This document shows positions 16,240 to 35,929 of a DNA stretch of 64,000 bases, in pieces. Under the pieces are notes generated by a model that was not told the origin of the DNA, searched no databases, and saw only the letters and a list, made by a program, of their open reading frames with translations. The stretch is from Beaufortia kweichowensis (Eukaryota > Chordata > Actinopteri > Cypriniformes > Gastromyzontidae). A program made the translations under genes and the position numbers. Positions within the stretch are counted from its first letter, which is position 1, and every line of letters starts with the position of its first letter. Location: assembly GCA_019155185.1 (NCBI GenBank), contig CM032797.1, positions 6,062,881-6,126,880 on the forward strand. Direction: 5' to 3'.

Positions 16240-16446
16240 TTTAAATCTATAATAAAACAAATAAATTGATTATAATATTACTCAAAAGATTAACATAATG
16301 AATCACAATTAATCCTGTGATTTCCCATGACTCAATGTAATAATGGCTATTTTTCAGTAATACTGCTAAGGATTTACTGTTGATAAAGGGAATTTGATTT
16401 ACCAGGTTAAAAAGATAAAGGAATTTGATCCAATACTTCCAGGTTA

Positions 16447-16724
<278 letters not shown>

Positions 16725-16998
16725 GTAACTTGTGCAGTTCTCTGTGTACAAAATAAGAGTCACCCTTTTGTGACTAAACAATGACAGAATAAAGCCCACC
16801 TGTTTGTGCTTGTTATGGGGAATTTGTGCCCATTCAGGAATATTTAAAATGGTTATTCTCAGCTGAATATGTCACATTGTGTAACAAAGCTTGGATCACA
16901 CAATTTAAGTGATTTAAAGAAGCATAAACTTGTGAGTAAGATCTTTCAGAGATGTTCAGAACATCCTGTGCTGGGTGTTGCTGGGCAATATTACCACT

Positions 16999-17023
16999 GT
17001 GTGTGTGTGTGTGTGTGTGTGTG
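16999..17023 (+). repeat. (GT)n microsatellite
   Basis: Short GT run. It is followed by a GT-rich, more irregular zone to about 17440 with repeated GTGTGT, TATGTGT and AAGCTG(T/A) phrases. Confidence 0.9.
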
Positions 17024-17399
17024 GAGGGGAACCTCGTCTAATATACAAAGCTGTAGGTGTTTGTTTATATAACACTGGCAGCATACAGTATAAGCAAAGC
17101 TTTATACAACTAATGTGCGATTGCATTATAATGCCTTTTTTGTGTGCATATATGTATATTTGCAGTTGTCGGTGTATGTTTGTGTGTGCTTTTGCATTAA
17201 GCTGTGTGAATGTGTATGGTATGAACGGTATGTTAATGATTGTATATAAAGCTGTAAGTGCGTATGAATGGACATGTATGTGTGTTTATGTCATTGTATG
17301 AGCTGCATCAGTTTGTCTGTGTGTTTGCATGTTGGTCAATGTTGTGTGTGTGTTTGTATAAAAAGCTGAATGTGCTCATCAATCTCTATACATTATGAG

Positions 17400-17431
17400 T
17401 GTGTGTATATATGTGTGTGTGTGTGTGTGTT
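17400..17431 (+). repeat. (GT)n microsatellite, imperfect
   Basis: GTGTGTATATATGTGTGTGT followed by further GT units, at the end of the GT-rich zone that begins near 16999. Confidence 0.85.
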
Positions 17432-17499
17432 TTGTAGAGAGCTCTCCTCTATCTTCTGGTATGCGTGTCAGTTCAGGTAGCTCATGTGGAGAGTGTATC

Positions 17500-20430
17500 T
17501 CTGCTCAATTCCACAGTGTGTAAGGGGTTGTCTGACCTTTCACCCCTCCTGTCAGAGTTTCGGGAACACGCGCCGGAGGAATACTGACCAAGCTATATAC
17601 CATCCACCGATCCGGCTCGACCCGGCCCAGTCGCAGCCTGAATGAGTGAGAAGAGCCAACATGGCTGTTCTGTGGGCGTGTGGGTGCTCTGGCTAATGGG
17701 CGAGGTTATTTTATTAATATGCTGATTTTACTTCGGGTGACAGGCATCATCTCTCACCCTGAGGGCAAGATATAATCTTACTCAGACACACACACAGTGA
17801 TTATTCAGACTCCCTCCAAGCTGGGTCAAAATAACAAACCCAGGCTGTGTGCTAGACTAAAAATAAGTGAAGGAAAGAAGAGGATAGAGATAGATTGAGA
17901 GAGAGAAAATGCTAAATGTCCACTTCCAGCGAGACAATCCAGAATCAGTTTTGAACATCTCTTTCACTAATTCATTTGATAGGAATATGATCCTCAACAG
18001 GGACCTGGTTATATAAAATATCCAATATTTGTATTTATTTCCAAAATGATAAGTGGACATTCATTGCGGTCTGAGGTTAACAATGTTGCATTCTACTTAA
18101 ATGTTGCATTATGCATGCAGTATACAAGATATATAAATATATAATATGTTTATAAAAATTTGCAACATTAAATATATAAAATATAAAATATATATAAAAA
18201 TTAGCAAAATGGTTCACAAGAAAAAAAATTATTGTAATGCTTTAAAAAGTTATGTATAGTCAAAGAGAGACTGGCAAGACAAAGACAATGATGATTTCTT
18301 TTTCCAAAAATTATGAAAAATGTATTTTGGTTTTGTAATTTTAAATATTATAATTAAAATAAATATATTGTAATATAATTTAACCTGATAACTTCCATAG
18401 CAGAAATTGAGTATACAAAAAAGCGAATCAGAACTAATTTTCTTTTCATTTTTAGATATTTTTTCAAACATTTTTAAGTCTTAAAAAAAAAATACTGTAA
18501 CGTTTTTTTATGTTTATTGTTATGAAAATGTGTCAAATATTTCATCTCGAGTCTTACACCTTTCCATCAATTTATAGTTTGTCATGATTAGAATAAAATA
18601 TAACTATGAAATATTAAAGTGAATAGGGAGATAACATAGGTGTCCCTCCTGAGGAACAGTGACAGGTGGAATTGATTTTCCAAAATGTAAGCATTATCAT
18701 ATGGCATATCATATATTGCATTATTCAGCAAGTTGCATATCACATTTGTCTTCAATATAATGAACCCTACTGTACACATTATGCAGTATCTAGTAAGCAT
18801 TACACCAGTTTTCTCTGACAAAGCCAAGCAGTTAAACACGTATGCCAAAGCTGCACATCCTTTGAGACACACTGACAAAAGCTTAGGCACCTTCATTAAC
18901 CCAAAGACCAATTACTCTAATCACCCACTTCAGATCCAAATCGACCAATGAGAAAACAGGAAACCAGAAGGAGGTTTGGATCCATTTGGATCCAGACGGT
19001 CATAAACAAAAAATAGACTAATGAACATTAAAGGATCCTTATTATCCCAGGTTGCCTGTGCTGGTAAATTCAACCCAGAGGAATTTATGGAAACTTCACA
19101 AGCGTACAATGTGTGTCTGTGTATGTACAGACTGCGGTATATTACTCTATCAAAAGCCTTTATGGGATCTCGCAGATCAAAGCAGGCATAATTACTGGTG
19201 ACTTGCTGTGCGCGAAATCGCTAATCTGCTAACACAGTGGCTTTTAATAACCGCAGACAGAACGCTATACACTAACAGCAGAAAACCTCAACATTCTTTA
19301 ATCATCAGGATTTATGACTTTATCTCTTTTCCAGATCATCGAACGTTCCAGAAGATATCTGACACTGTTTTCAAATCATGCGCGACCAGCTGTAGTTGTG
19401 TGGTTCCAGCTCTGCTTACAATGATTTAACATTAACATTCATGCATCTGACAAACACGACTTACAGTGTATTTAGTCTAGCGTATGTGTTTTCTCTTGGA
19501 ATTAAACCCACAACCACAACAAGTGAGCTACAGGACACAACATTACATTCACATTATTATTCTGCATGTGTTTTTCTAACTTTATTGCATCTCACAAAAG
19601 GCATAACGGATGTCTAATATGCAGCTATGATGAAGCGTGATTTTGGACCAATGAGATTTTTCTGTGGGCGGGGCTACCCAAGGCAAAACAATGAAAATAG
19701 AAGCCAAGTGACCGTTTAAACATCATGAGTGTCTCTCAGTTGATAAGAAGACCTTGCCTGAGGATGCCAATGCACTCGGTAAGCCTGCTGCCTTTGTGTG
19801 TGTCCGTGTCTGTGTGTGTGTGTGTGTAGAGACACCTGTGGTCCTCAAAGTCGGCCCTCCCACACCCAGAGTACTAAAGCTAAACCGAGAGTCGTATCTG
19901 TTTATTGATCGGGACAGATGGCTGTCAATCAATCTTATCACCTCTCAACACGTTTGGTCCTGAGGGAGCCAATATGGCACTTGAAACCCGAATCGACCAA
20001 TCACAGACTTCGAGAAAAGAATATGACTGTATGTGTGTGTGCATGAACAGAGAGTTGAGACAAAGAGTTCAGCTAAGCCTGTGTGTGTTAGGTGCACGGA
20101 AATGTGCCCACAAGCACAGTAACAAGTCCCTATGAGAAAATGAACATTATCTTACTAAAACGTAAAAAGGCCGAATGGTTTGAGGGTTAACTTGACCAGA
20201 CGCTGTAGTATAAAACAAGAGAAGTTCATAAAAATCCTCATTATGAGCAAAAAACGCATATGACGGCATTCTGAATGGCCTCAGTTACCTCAGAGTAGGA
20301 CTGTAACCACTATAATTATTGTTAATGTTTAAGTATGTTTTAAGTAAACACACACTACATATATTCAGAATAGTGGTCAATCAATATAGCTGTTTGGAGA
20401 CCACTGTGGTGATCCACAATCAAGAACATT

Positions 20431-20431
<1 letters not shown>
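17500..20431. other. Intronic sequence, mostly unique
   Basis: A GC-richer block at 17520-17780 is followed by AT-rich DNA (18080-18580). A short GT run lies at 19795-19828. Nothing coding recognised. Confidence 0.4.

Positions 20432-20467
<36 letters not shown>
20432..20467 (+). repeat. (CT)n microsatellite, short
   Basis: About 36 bp of CT on the + strand, 600 bp downstream of exon 3 in gene direction. Confidence 0.95.
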
Positions 20468-20470
<3 letters not shown>

Positions 20471-20680
20471 GTATTAATCCAAAGTAAATCTATTCAAACC
20501 AAATATTCTACTCTTCAAAATCATCCCAAACATAAACCATCTGCTCCTCTCACAATCCAAGCCAAAATCCAGATCCTTAATCAGACTCACTGCCTCAAAA
20601 CATCAGTATATGCAGTGGCCAGGAAAACAAATAAAGTTGTTTACAACGTGCATGTAGTTTCATTTTGATGAAAATCTGTT

Positions 20681-20738
20681 TTTATTACATCAAAACTTTC
20701 ACTATGATTTGAAGTTCAAGATCTTGAAGAAGTTTATT
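20681..20738 (-). other. Two AATAAA hexamers in intron 3 (possible intronic poly(A) signals)
   Basis: On the gene strand, AATAAA occurs at 20738-20733 and again at 20686-20681, about 340 to 390 nt after the exon 3 donor and beyond the stop codon (20941-20939) that ends the read-through frame. The hexamer is frequent by chance in AT-rich introns, so use as a cleavage signal is only a possibility. Confidence 0.2.
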
Positions 20739-20775
20739 TCATGCATACAAACATTTCAGCTCGTAAAGGTTCTGT

Positions 20776-20990
20776 GAGCCAGCATTGGGCTTCATAATAT
20801 GCTGAAACACAAGGCCTTTCTTGGTCAACAAATTTGACAAAAATACCATGCCAGCAAACTAGCTTCACTGGTGAGCTGTAAAGCTGTGCTGGCCCATCAG
20901 CTAAACAAGCAAAAACCAGCATAGAAATGAATGCCGACTCAAACTGGTTTATGGCATTTTATGCCATGCTGGTTTGACAAAAAACACTTT
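20776..20990. repeat. CCAGCA/TGCTGG-rich dispersed repeat next to exon 3
   Basis: Repeated phrases such as GCCAGCA, ACCAGCATAG, ACTGGTTTATGGC and ATGCCATGCTGGTTTG. Similar 'accagc' text occurs at 47671-47765, and I recall it as a common cyprinid repeat. It lies within about 85 nt of the exon 3 donor, inside intron 3. Confidence 0.5.
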
Positions 20991-21072
20991 TCTCTGTGAA
21001 GACCTGTTAAAACAATCAAGCAAAAAAGCTTTTGCAAATTAAATATAGATCCCAACCAAACCAAGCTCTTAC

Positions 21073-21754
21073 CTCGGCAGATATTCCCATTGTCCGGCTC
21101 GAACCCGGCCTTGCAAGTGCAGCTTCCAATGGGAACCATCCAGTCTCCGTCCCCATTACAGTACAGCTTTATCGGTACGTCCACTTCCTCAGAGTTCGGG
21201 ATGCACATGCCACGAGCAATCACCAGCGAGGTGCTTTCCGCCCCCGTCATGGTCTCGGGAAAGATGGCAAAGTTCTGCACCACACTGGGGCATTTCTTAT
21301 AAAACACACGCACAGACAGCAGGGACATGCACGCCCCATAGTCCTGAAACGCCAGGTAAAAGCCATTTTTGGACAGAGGCCCGAAACTTCTCACCTCCGT
21401 GTTCACCTTCATCAACCTGCCGCCAAAATCCACCTGGGAGAAGCTCTCGTCCGCCGCGATGGTGTCCACCTTTAAATACGGAGCCTCCATCCAGAAGGCC
21501 GTTCCTTTGGTGGCGATGACAGAGTCCGTCTCATAGTAGTACAGATTAAAGGTCTCCTTGCAGGACCCAGGGACCCGCGGGATGCTGCTGCAGTCCCGTA
21601 CGGTAAACCGCATCTCCACGTAGATGCGCTGAGCGCCGCGGCGAGCGATGAAAGTGGTGAGCAGCCAGTTGTTCTGGTTGGATTCAAAGACGTTGCACAC
21701 CTGGTATGTTCTGATGGTGTTTAGGTTCTCGTCATAGCCGCTAACTTCTTCCCA
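21073..21754 (-). CDS. ephb1: EphB1-type receptor, coding exon 3 (ephrin-binding domain)
   Basis: This exon encodes 227 residues plus one base, read on the minus strand from WEEVSGYDENLNTIRTYQV to NGNICR and a split Gly codon. It covers most of the ligand-binding (jelly-roll) domain that binds ephrin-B ligands outside the cell, then the start of the cysteine-rich region. Ten cysteines are seen at exon residues 20, 55, 65, 142, 155, 184, 199, 212, 214 and 226; the RDC-x9-C pair (55, 65) is a family hallmark. The acceptor is a pyrimidine-rich tract ending in AG just before 21754; the donor is G|GTAAG at 21072. Compared from memory with human EPHB1, EPHB2 and EPHB3, the stretches NNWLLTTFI, ETDSVIATK, APYLKVDTIAADES and FGGRLMKVNTEVRSFGPL fit EPHB1 best. 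The phase is 0 at the start and 1 at the end, with no internal stop. Family membership is near certain; the B1 paralogue call is strong but not proven. Confidence 0.95.
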
Positions 21755-22622
21755 CTAGAAGAGAAAGACACAAAGGTTTTTAGCACAACAAATCTGCAAA
21801 GTGAACAAATATCATTTATACTTAATTAAAATGATTAGAAAAATGTTAGTGAAACTTGATTATTCTTTCTATTGTCTTCAAAGCCTATTAAGAAGTTTAA
21901 AAAATAATAAAAAAAATAGAACATTATACAACAAATTAAAATAAAATGACTAAATATTATAGATTTCATAAAAAGATTAAAAAGAACTATAAGGTAAGAT
22001 TTGTTTTAGTCATGAATACACTGAACTAAAAAAAAATGAATCCTACTGTACATTTAACACACAACTGCATTCTTTTAGTAAAAGAAATCAAAAGATTTAA
22101 CTTGCTGGAATGAATAAAACGGAAAACGGATCACGCAAAGCACATAAATATATTATATACATCAATGTTCGCAACAGCAGACAAAAACCTTTCCGATTTC
22201 AGGTCAACTGTATAAAATAATCCTTGTAGAGTAGAATAAAGTTAAGAATTATCACCAGCGGTTCATTTGATGCCGTCAGAGTGAAACCGTGGCCAGACTT
22301 CTGGCTTTCATAAAATATTGATACAAATCGAGTTCCCAGAAATCTCTCCAACCCCCCATTTCACCCACCCAAAAAACCCTCTAAAAGCTTTCATTTTTCC
22401 CTTCACAGATATGAGCAACCTTTTTATGGCACTTTTAGTGTCTCCTAGAGTTTTGGATCACAAATTCTGTCTTGCTACCATCTGCTTCTGTCTGGGCTGA
22501 GAGAGGCCAACCACTTACAATTACAACATTACCATATTCTAAAATGTGATGCGTTACAAATTTGAGATTATGCACTATTCAATTACAATTAGAAAGAAGT
22601 GACGTAGTATACAGCTGCCCGG

Positions 22623-22636
22623 AGTGAGTGAGTGAG

Positions 22637-22735
<99 letters not shown>

Positions 22736-22798
22736 TGAGAGAGAGGAGGAGTGTGAGTGAGTGAGTGTGGAGGTGTGTGTGAGTGTGTGTGTGTGAGA

Positions 22799-22840
<42 letters not shown>

Positions 22841-22855
22841 TAAGAGAGTGTGAGA
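22623..22855 (+). repeat. Compound GTGA/(GA)n/(GT)n microsatellite, part 1
   Basis: GTGA units, then about 88 bp of GA, then mixed GTGA, GAGGA and GT units, then more GA. Separated from part 2 by about 50 bp of unique sequence. Confidence 0.95.
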
Positions 22856-22905
22856 TAAATGTTACTTTTATTTTAACTTTTTCTTTGTAGTGTATGCAGC
22901 CCAGC

Positions 22906-25505
<2,600 letters not shown>

Positions 25506-25755
25506 TTAATTTATGGACAAAATGCTTTTTATAATGTATTCACCTCATGTCATCTTCTGCAGAACAAAAAGAAGATATTTTGGAGAACGTTAACAACATT
25601 GGCCCCTATTGACTTGCGTTGTACGGATACAAAAGACATCGAGACATTTCCCAAAATAAAATAGTTTTGCGGTCCACGGAAAAAAAAGTGTCATACAGGT
25701 TTTGAATGTCATGATAGTGAATAAATGATGACAGAATTTATATTTTTGGGTACAA
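25506..25755. mobile_element. Diverged copy of the cyprinid foldback repeat
   Basis: Contains TATTCACCTCATGTCATCTT, CAAAAAGAAGATATTTTGGA, CCCCTATTGACTTGCG, GTCATACAGGTTTTGAATGT and ATGATGACAGAATTTATATT then TTTGGGT. These appear in the order of the complete element at 47766-48080. Terminal repeats have decayed. Confidence 0.65.
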
Positions 25756-26137
25756 CAGATTTACTCCACAAGATTGCAGACACACAAATAAACAGAGAGA
25801 AAAAGACAGACAGAAATGGCAATCTAAGCATTCGCAATCTCAGACCTGCTCTATAAAACGTTGATGAAGCCATTAAAACTGTCCAGTGTGTAGGGCAGAA
25901 GTAAAAGTGTTTTGAAAGCCTCTGGCTTGGACTAATAATCACGCTCATAAACTCTTGGGCTACACGCTTTCATCAGCGTAGATCTCAACTAAAGCTGCCT
26001 GGTTGCGTACACTGGATTTACAGGTCCGGTCAGACGCGAGAGGGACCACAAATACATCAGAGAGAAAGATGGAGTAAGACATTCTCCGGTTTTACAGATT
26101 TCATTTGGAGAACGTCATTATCCTGTGTAGTTCTTGT

Positions 26138-26182
26138 TACACGGAGTAAATTTCCCCGCAGGGATCAATAAAGTATATCTAA
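26138..26182 (+). mobile_element. Probable LINE 3' tail
   Basis: Reads GGAGTAAATTTCCCCGCAGG then GATCAATAAAGTATATCTAA. The text 'TTTCCCC-GGGATCAATAAAGTAT' followed by ATCT-like units is what I recall as the 3' end of L2/CR1-type LINEs and dependent SINEs in fish. No reverse transcriptase is nearby, so this would be a severely 5'-truncated insertion. Confidence 0.5.
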
Positions 26183-30390
<4,208 letters not shown>

Positions 30391-30521
30391 TCTTCTGTTC
30401 TGTTCTGTTTTATATAGTTTTGATTTTATATTCTAAATTCTATTGTACATTCTATTCTATTCTATATACTTTATATTTTCTATTCTCCATTCTATTCTCC
30501 ATTCCATTCTACTCTATATAC
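30391..30521 (+). repeat. Degenerate TTCTA/TTCTG pentanucleotide repeat
   Basis: TTCTG units at 30392-30410 pass into ATTCT/CTATT/CCATT pentamers with substitutions. It looks like a decayed pentanucleotide microsatellite. Confidence 0.75.
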
Positions 30522-30610
30522 TGTACTTTAAATTTTATATTCAAAATTTGACTATAATTTCAACCTTTGGCATGACCTACTAAGACAATATTAAAGATTT
30601 CAATTTTTAA

Positions 30611-30613
30611 GAA

Positions 30614-30659
<46 letters not shown>
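30611..30659 (+). repeat. (GA)n microsatellite, about 49 bp
   Basis: GA run with one GAAG interruption. Confidence 0.95.
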
Positions 30660-30664
<5 letters not shown>

Positions 30665-31765
30665 GTAAGCTACAGAATGCTATTATGAAACATCTTTCAA
30701 TATCAAAGTAACAATCTACAACATTTGTACATGCTAAACATACACACACTTACTCCAGAAACCAAACAAAAGACTCTGATTTACATCGCTTGTTGTGACA
30801 GCAGGAGGGAAAATTATGCTATGGGCGGCACAAACACGCCTTACATGCATGTGCGCATATTTGGTACGGTGAAGAGCGCATCTCAAAGTCTCTTGGGAAC
30901 ATTATTCAGGCACACACAAAGACTGTGACAATGAATTAAATATGGGCTGCTGAAGAAGCGGCTGACCCTTGACCTCTGGGTGAGGGATAAAGCAAGCAGG
31001 CGTGAAGGGTAATTGCACGGACAGAGAGGATAGTGTGCTAGGAGTGATCAGTTTGTGTGTGTGTGCCTTTTTTAGCAGGATGGCAGAGGTCTCTAAAGAA
31101 AATAGGGATTTTAGGGATTTCTTTAAGTAAAAAGGACGGGGGGCTAATGGAAATCTGTGTGTGTTGAAGGGGGAAGCTGTGAGATATTGTCAGATTGTGA
31201 GAAGAAAGCAGTCAAGGATGAGCAGGGTTCAAGCTTCTCATGTGACCCCTGATGAACCAAATGAAGAGAAAAAGAGAGAGGAAAATGAGGAGACGTGAGG
31301 ATGTGAGGGAGGGGAAGAATTTGGAAAAATAGGGACGGCTGAGTTCTCAGAGACTCCATTCTGCAAAACAGTATAACAACTCAAATTCAAAAGGGTTTTC
31401 AAAACCTAATAATGAAAAAAGAGATTTCTAAGAATTAAAAAAGAATTCTACTAATGCCAATAATATTCTGATAACTCCAAGGATTAATCTTTAATTTTTT
31501 TTGACTGTTTTACCATGAACCAGACAAAATCTTAATAGCCTTAACAAAGATTTTAGTATGCAACACTAAACAGATAAAGAAAGAGAGAATGGGTGGTTGC
31601 CTGTAGTAAGACATCTGATGAGCTAATGGATTTTCTCTCATTGGACTTCCTGTCCATCACTGTCAAATGATTGTGTCATAAGCGCGTGTGTGTGGTCGGC
31701 ATTGACCATCTGTGGATACTTGTATTATTAATTTTATACCACAGCTGGTCAAACTAATGGATAAA

Positions 31766-31893
<128 letters not shown>

Positions 31894-32571
31894 AGCTAGT
31901 GAATTATTAATATTGTATGAAATAACGAATCGCAACCAGAAAATACTTTGTACCAACAATCATTTCAACCTTAGCAGTACATTTCCTCAGATCTCTCTCT
32001 CCTCTCTCTCTCTTTTTCTCTCTGTTGTGCAAAACCGAATGATATCAAACACAGTGAGTCAAACTAAACCAAAACCTAGTATTTCCGCTGCTCTGGCTGG
32101 AGTTCAATGAAAGCTCTATATTCCTCTGCAGGTTCAGCAGTGCATCGGCTGTCATTACAGCGCTCCTGCTCACCTCCGGACCACACCGAGATGGATTCAG
32201 AGGTGCTTTTTTACTTTAAGTGGACCCATTATGTCATTAAGTCTCTGAATGTGAACCGTGGAGTGTAATGCGTATAGCGATTGCGCCGCGAGGGTGTCGC
32301 TTTGTGCCCTTCAGTGTGGAGAGAAAGAAGTGCGTGTGACATTGACTGCTTAATTTCACTGTTCAGACATTGGAATAACAGCACCTGCAGTACAAACATA
32401 TTTAATGGTGTATTTTAGAGCTAATCTGAAGGCATTTAATGTCTTTCTCTCCGGTAAGCGCTTGCTGAAGGGTGAACAGAAGGCGGTTTCCCTTAATGTG
32501 CTTTTCTAAATAAAGGACAAGCGGTAAGTGTTTTAATGTAGTGCGAGCGGTCCTGCAGGTCAGTTACTCAC

Positions 32572-32636
32572 CCCTGATGAAGGATACGCCGTCCACCCGA
32601 GCTCTGCTGTGGCCGTCCGGGTGTCCATCAGCGTTT
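32572..32636 (-). CDS. ephb1: EphB1-type receptor, coding exon 2 (mature N-terminus)
   Basis: This 65-nt exon reads, on the minus strand, two bases completing a Glu codon and then 21 codons: ETLMDTRTATAELGW followed by TAYPSSG. That is the conserved EphB start of the mature receptor, the first strand of the ephrin-binding domain. It is preceded by TTTTACAG and followed by GTGAGT, a consensus donor. Its end phase (0) matches the start of the exon at 21754, giving the expected Gly-Trp-Glu-Glu junction. From memory, 65 nt is also the size of exon 2 in mammalian EphB genes. The polypyrimidine tract upstream is weak. An overlapping longer open frame in another phase (32564-32749) is a chance frame. 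The missing first base of the Glu codon must come from exon 1, which should carry the signal peptide and was not found. Confidence 0.92.
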
Positions 32637-32938
32637 CTGTAAAACACGCAAAACGAAGGAGATTTAGCTTGAATGTTCTGGATTAATAAAACGTTTAGTT
32701 CCACTTCTTGATTGGTCAACAGTTGTGTTTTATTTACGATAAAGCACAACTGTCAGCGCTTCACCCAATGATTCTGTGCATCACTGTGCAGCACCCTTAG
32801 CAGCATAAACATATATCACAGTCGCTCAGGGACTACTTTTCCAGTGGAAGGAAGAATTTTAGTGATTTTACTTCATTAAAGTTGTACCGATACATATTTT
32901 TAGACTTCATTATCTGTATTGTGAGGTAAGCGTTTTAT

Positions 32939-32970
32939 AAAAGCTAAAAGGTATAAAAGCTAAAAGGTAC
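32939..32970 (+). repeat. 16-bp tandem duplication
   Basis: AAAAGCTAAAAGGTAT is followed directly by AAAAGCTAAAAGGTAC, about 300 bp upstream of the exon 2 acceptor in intron 1. Confidence 0.9.
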
Positions 32971-32999
32971 CTTAATGCTTACGTAAAAAGCTGCTAAAC

Positions 33000-34175
33000 A
33001 CATTTTGGATTTGATTTAAAGCAAAGACAAGTGCATTACAGTACAGAGATACTGTCACACCAGAGCTGAGAGATCTGTTCTCCAGCACCAACAATGCCAA
33101 GGCCAGATGTAGGATAAGCTGTTTGTGTCCTTTCAGCGGTCAACATTTGTCAGACCTTATCAAAAGAGATATCTCTGACCACCTGAAAGAATAATCCACA
33201 TACACACACACACACTACAAACACAGATAAGATGGCTGAAAACGATAGAAAACCTGCACTGGAACCTGATTAATCCTTTTAATAATTTGGTGATTTTTTT
33301 TTCATTTTGAAAATGAAATGTAGAAATTTTATATTTAAAAAAATAAATATTTATATGTAAAAGAATATTATATTTTAAAAAATGTATGTATATGGAACAC
33401 TTATTTCCCAACTTAAATATGTCATAGTTGAATTCTAATCTAATCATGACAAACTAGATACTGATGGAAAGATATAAGGCTCAAGATGAAATATTTAACA
33501 TGTTTTCATAACAATAAACATAAACAAAACATAATGTTATTTATAACATACCTAAAATAAAAAAGGTTGATCGGAAAGTGCATCATTATGTGCAGTGACA
33601 ATTATCAGGTTAAAAGACTAAGAAACTACACTAAGAAAGGCTCTTAAATCAGCCAAATTATGTTTTGATCAGCATAGTTATAAATATCATTATTGCTGCA
33701 TGAAAATCAAGTCTACTGTATAAGAATTACTCACTATATTTGTAGTTTTAAAAGTCTGTGTGTGTGTCATGTTTTGCATGCACTGGAGAGGAAAGTAAAC
33801 CCTAATGCTGTCCACTTCTGTTGTGCTTCAGGGGCTTTCTGCACGATGACATCATTGAAGTAAAGCATGAGTTACTGGAGTCAAACCACATCAGTGTAAG
33901 CAGATCTACATCCAGCTTTTACCCTCACCTCCAGCTATTCTCATTCTACACAAATACACACACGTTTATGACGCACTATAACTTAATTGCGTCCCGGTGC
34001 AGTTGTGCTCGGAGCTGCACCCGTCAGACCGGGAGGATAAGTCAGGACTGATGTCACCGAGAAGAGATGAAGAATTTCTACTTTCTCCTCCTAACCCAAT
34101 CTGACACGGTATGCACCCAAAGCCAGCTGTCATATTTCACCGCTCTCCCTATCCCTTGTCTCTCAATCACTCAAC
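33000..34175. other. Intronic sequence with no clear feature
   Basis: AT-rich between 33280 and 33560. No exon recognised. Confidence 0.4.
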
Positions 34176-34222
34176 TTAAAGTTACAGTCCATCCTAAAAT
34201 GAAAATTCTGTATGACTTTTTC
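34176..34222 (+). mobile_element. Short left-arm fragment of the cyprinid foldback repeat
   Basis: CTTAAAGTTACAGTCCATCC followed by TAAAATGAAAATTCTGTATG is close to the left end of the element at 47766. Nothing further of the element is recognisable. Confidence 0.45.
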
Positions 34223-35600
34223 GCTTGTCAAGAAGATAGGAAAGAAATGATGATAGAGAGAAAAGAAAGCTTCTCTCTCTCTCTTGAAGATAAGGAAGGG
34301 CAGACGACAAGCACTCCGGCTTCCTGCTGATGGATTCCTAACATGATGTATAATTCTATGATAACGTGACATTCTCTTCTCAGCCTCCAATCATTCACTG
34401 TCGACTGATCAGGAAAACACATATTCTCTCATGTGAATCATAAAGCGCATTGTCAAACGGTCATGACTAAAGCATCAATAACACTCATAAAGTTTTCATC
34501 CACAAGTCAGCAGCTGCTGTGAGACGGTAATGCCCACTTAACTTCCCAAACACCACCAATCAAATTCAAAACCACTGTTCCTCAGTCTACACGTTTCTTT
34601 TCTGCCTGCACATGGGCTCTGTTACAAACAGGCATCATAAACACAAATGCAGGCATAGGTAACAATACTAAAGGGTGGTATTGGAACAGAGCCACTGTAA
34701 TGGCTATATAGATATTATTTGTAAATTGTGTATATTTATAAGCAGATGTAGGTCGTCACGAGTTCTATCACAGTGATGCTATAACATGCACTTTCTTGAA
34801 AGCTGCTGTGGTGCTAATGACAGAGTTAAACGCTATGCAATCCATCACTGTCATCAGCTTTAGAGCTCAGACATGCTTTAAAACATTACATCGCCAACAT
34901 TACTTTATCTTGCAAACAGGAAAGTCCTGTCCCAACTTACACTTTGTCATAGACATGTATGATTTTTCATGACACCTATTTCAGTGACATTTATCCGATT
35001 TCAGAATGTACTGTATTAAAAAACATAATTGCTTAATTTCATTGCATCTGCAATGAAGCTTATTGTGAGAAACACACTGTATTAAGCACAGTGAAATCTT
35101 TCTAATTGATTACATTTTTATTGATTATAATGATTGATAATCCACTGTGGGCAATGACAAGAAGACATTCATTTATCATTTGATCGATTGTGACCGAGGA
35201 GAGTACGAGCCAATCAGAGATGGATGCGGGTGGGGCAAGGTGTGATTGTTGCAAGTAATAAACGTCTGGACACACACTAATGTCCAATGACACACATGTG
35301 CTGTGGGCAAGCTCTCATATTAAACGCACACACATTAAGTAATTCAATTTCTCTGATGTCTGCATGGCTGTTCCAGCAGCTGGTGTCTCTGAGGAGAAAG
35401 ACCTCTGAACATCAGTTCCCCTGGAGATACATCCTTCTCTGGAGAAATCACACAGCCGTGTGTGTGTTTGTGTATCAGGGGCTGACAAGTTCAGGGCCTA
35501 ATGCTTTCTGAGGTCATGTCAGCTTTAAGCTTTAAATATGCGACACATGACCAATAATAAATTAGCATAATGCCGCAAATGGATCGTGGAATCTTGTTAG
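34223..35600. other. Intronic sequence with no clear feature
   Basis: Unique-looking DNA with no exon, repeat array or transposon end recognised. Confidence 0.4.
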
Positions 35601-35759
<159 letters not shown>

Positions 35760-35929
35760 GTCACACTGTGACCCTTTTAGTCTTTTACTCTTTATTTTAG
35801 CTCATTCACATCAGAAGAAATGATCTGATAGCTACGGCAGAGAGCCAGCTTTTCAGCAAATTATTATTTAAATTGAGGTTGTACTCATGAGGTGAATGTT
35901 GTAAATAAAAATCTAAAATGATTTAGGAA

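Noticed and set aside
21032..21475. 147-codon open frame on the + strand across exon 3
   Set aside because: It is the antisense shadow of the ephrin-binding exon. The minus-strand frame matches a known family residue by residue.
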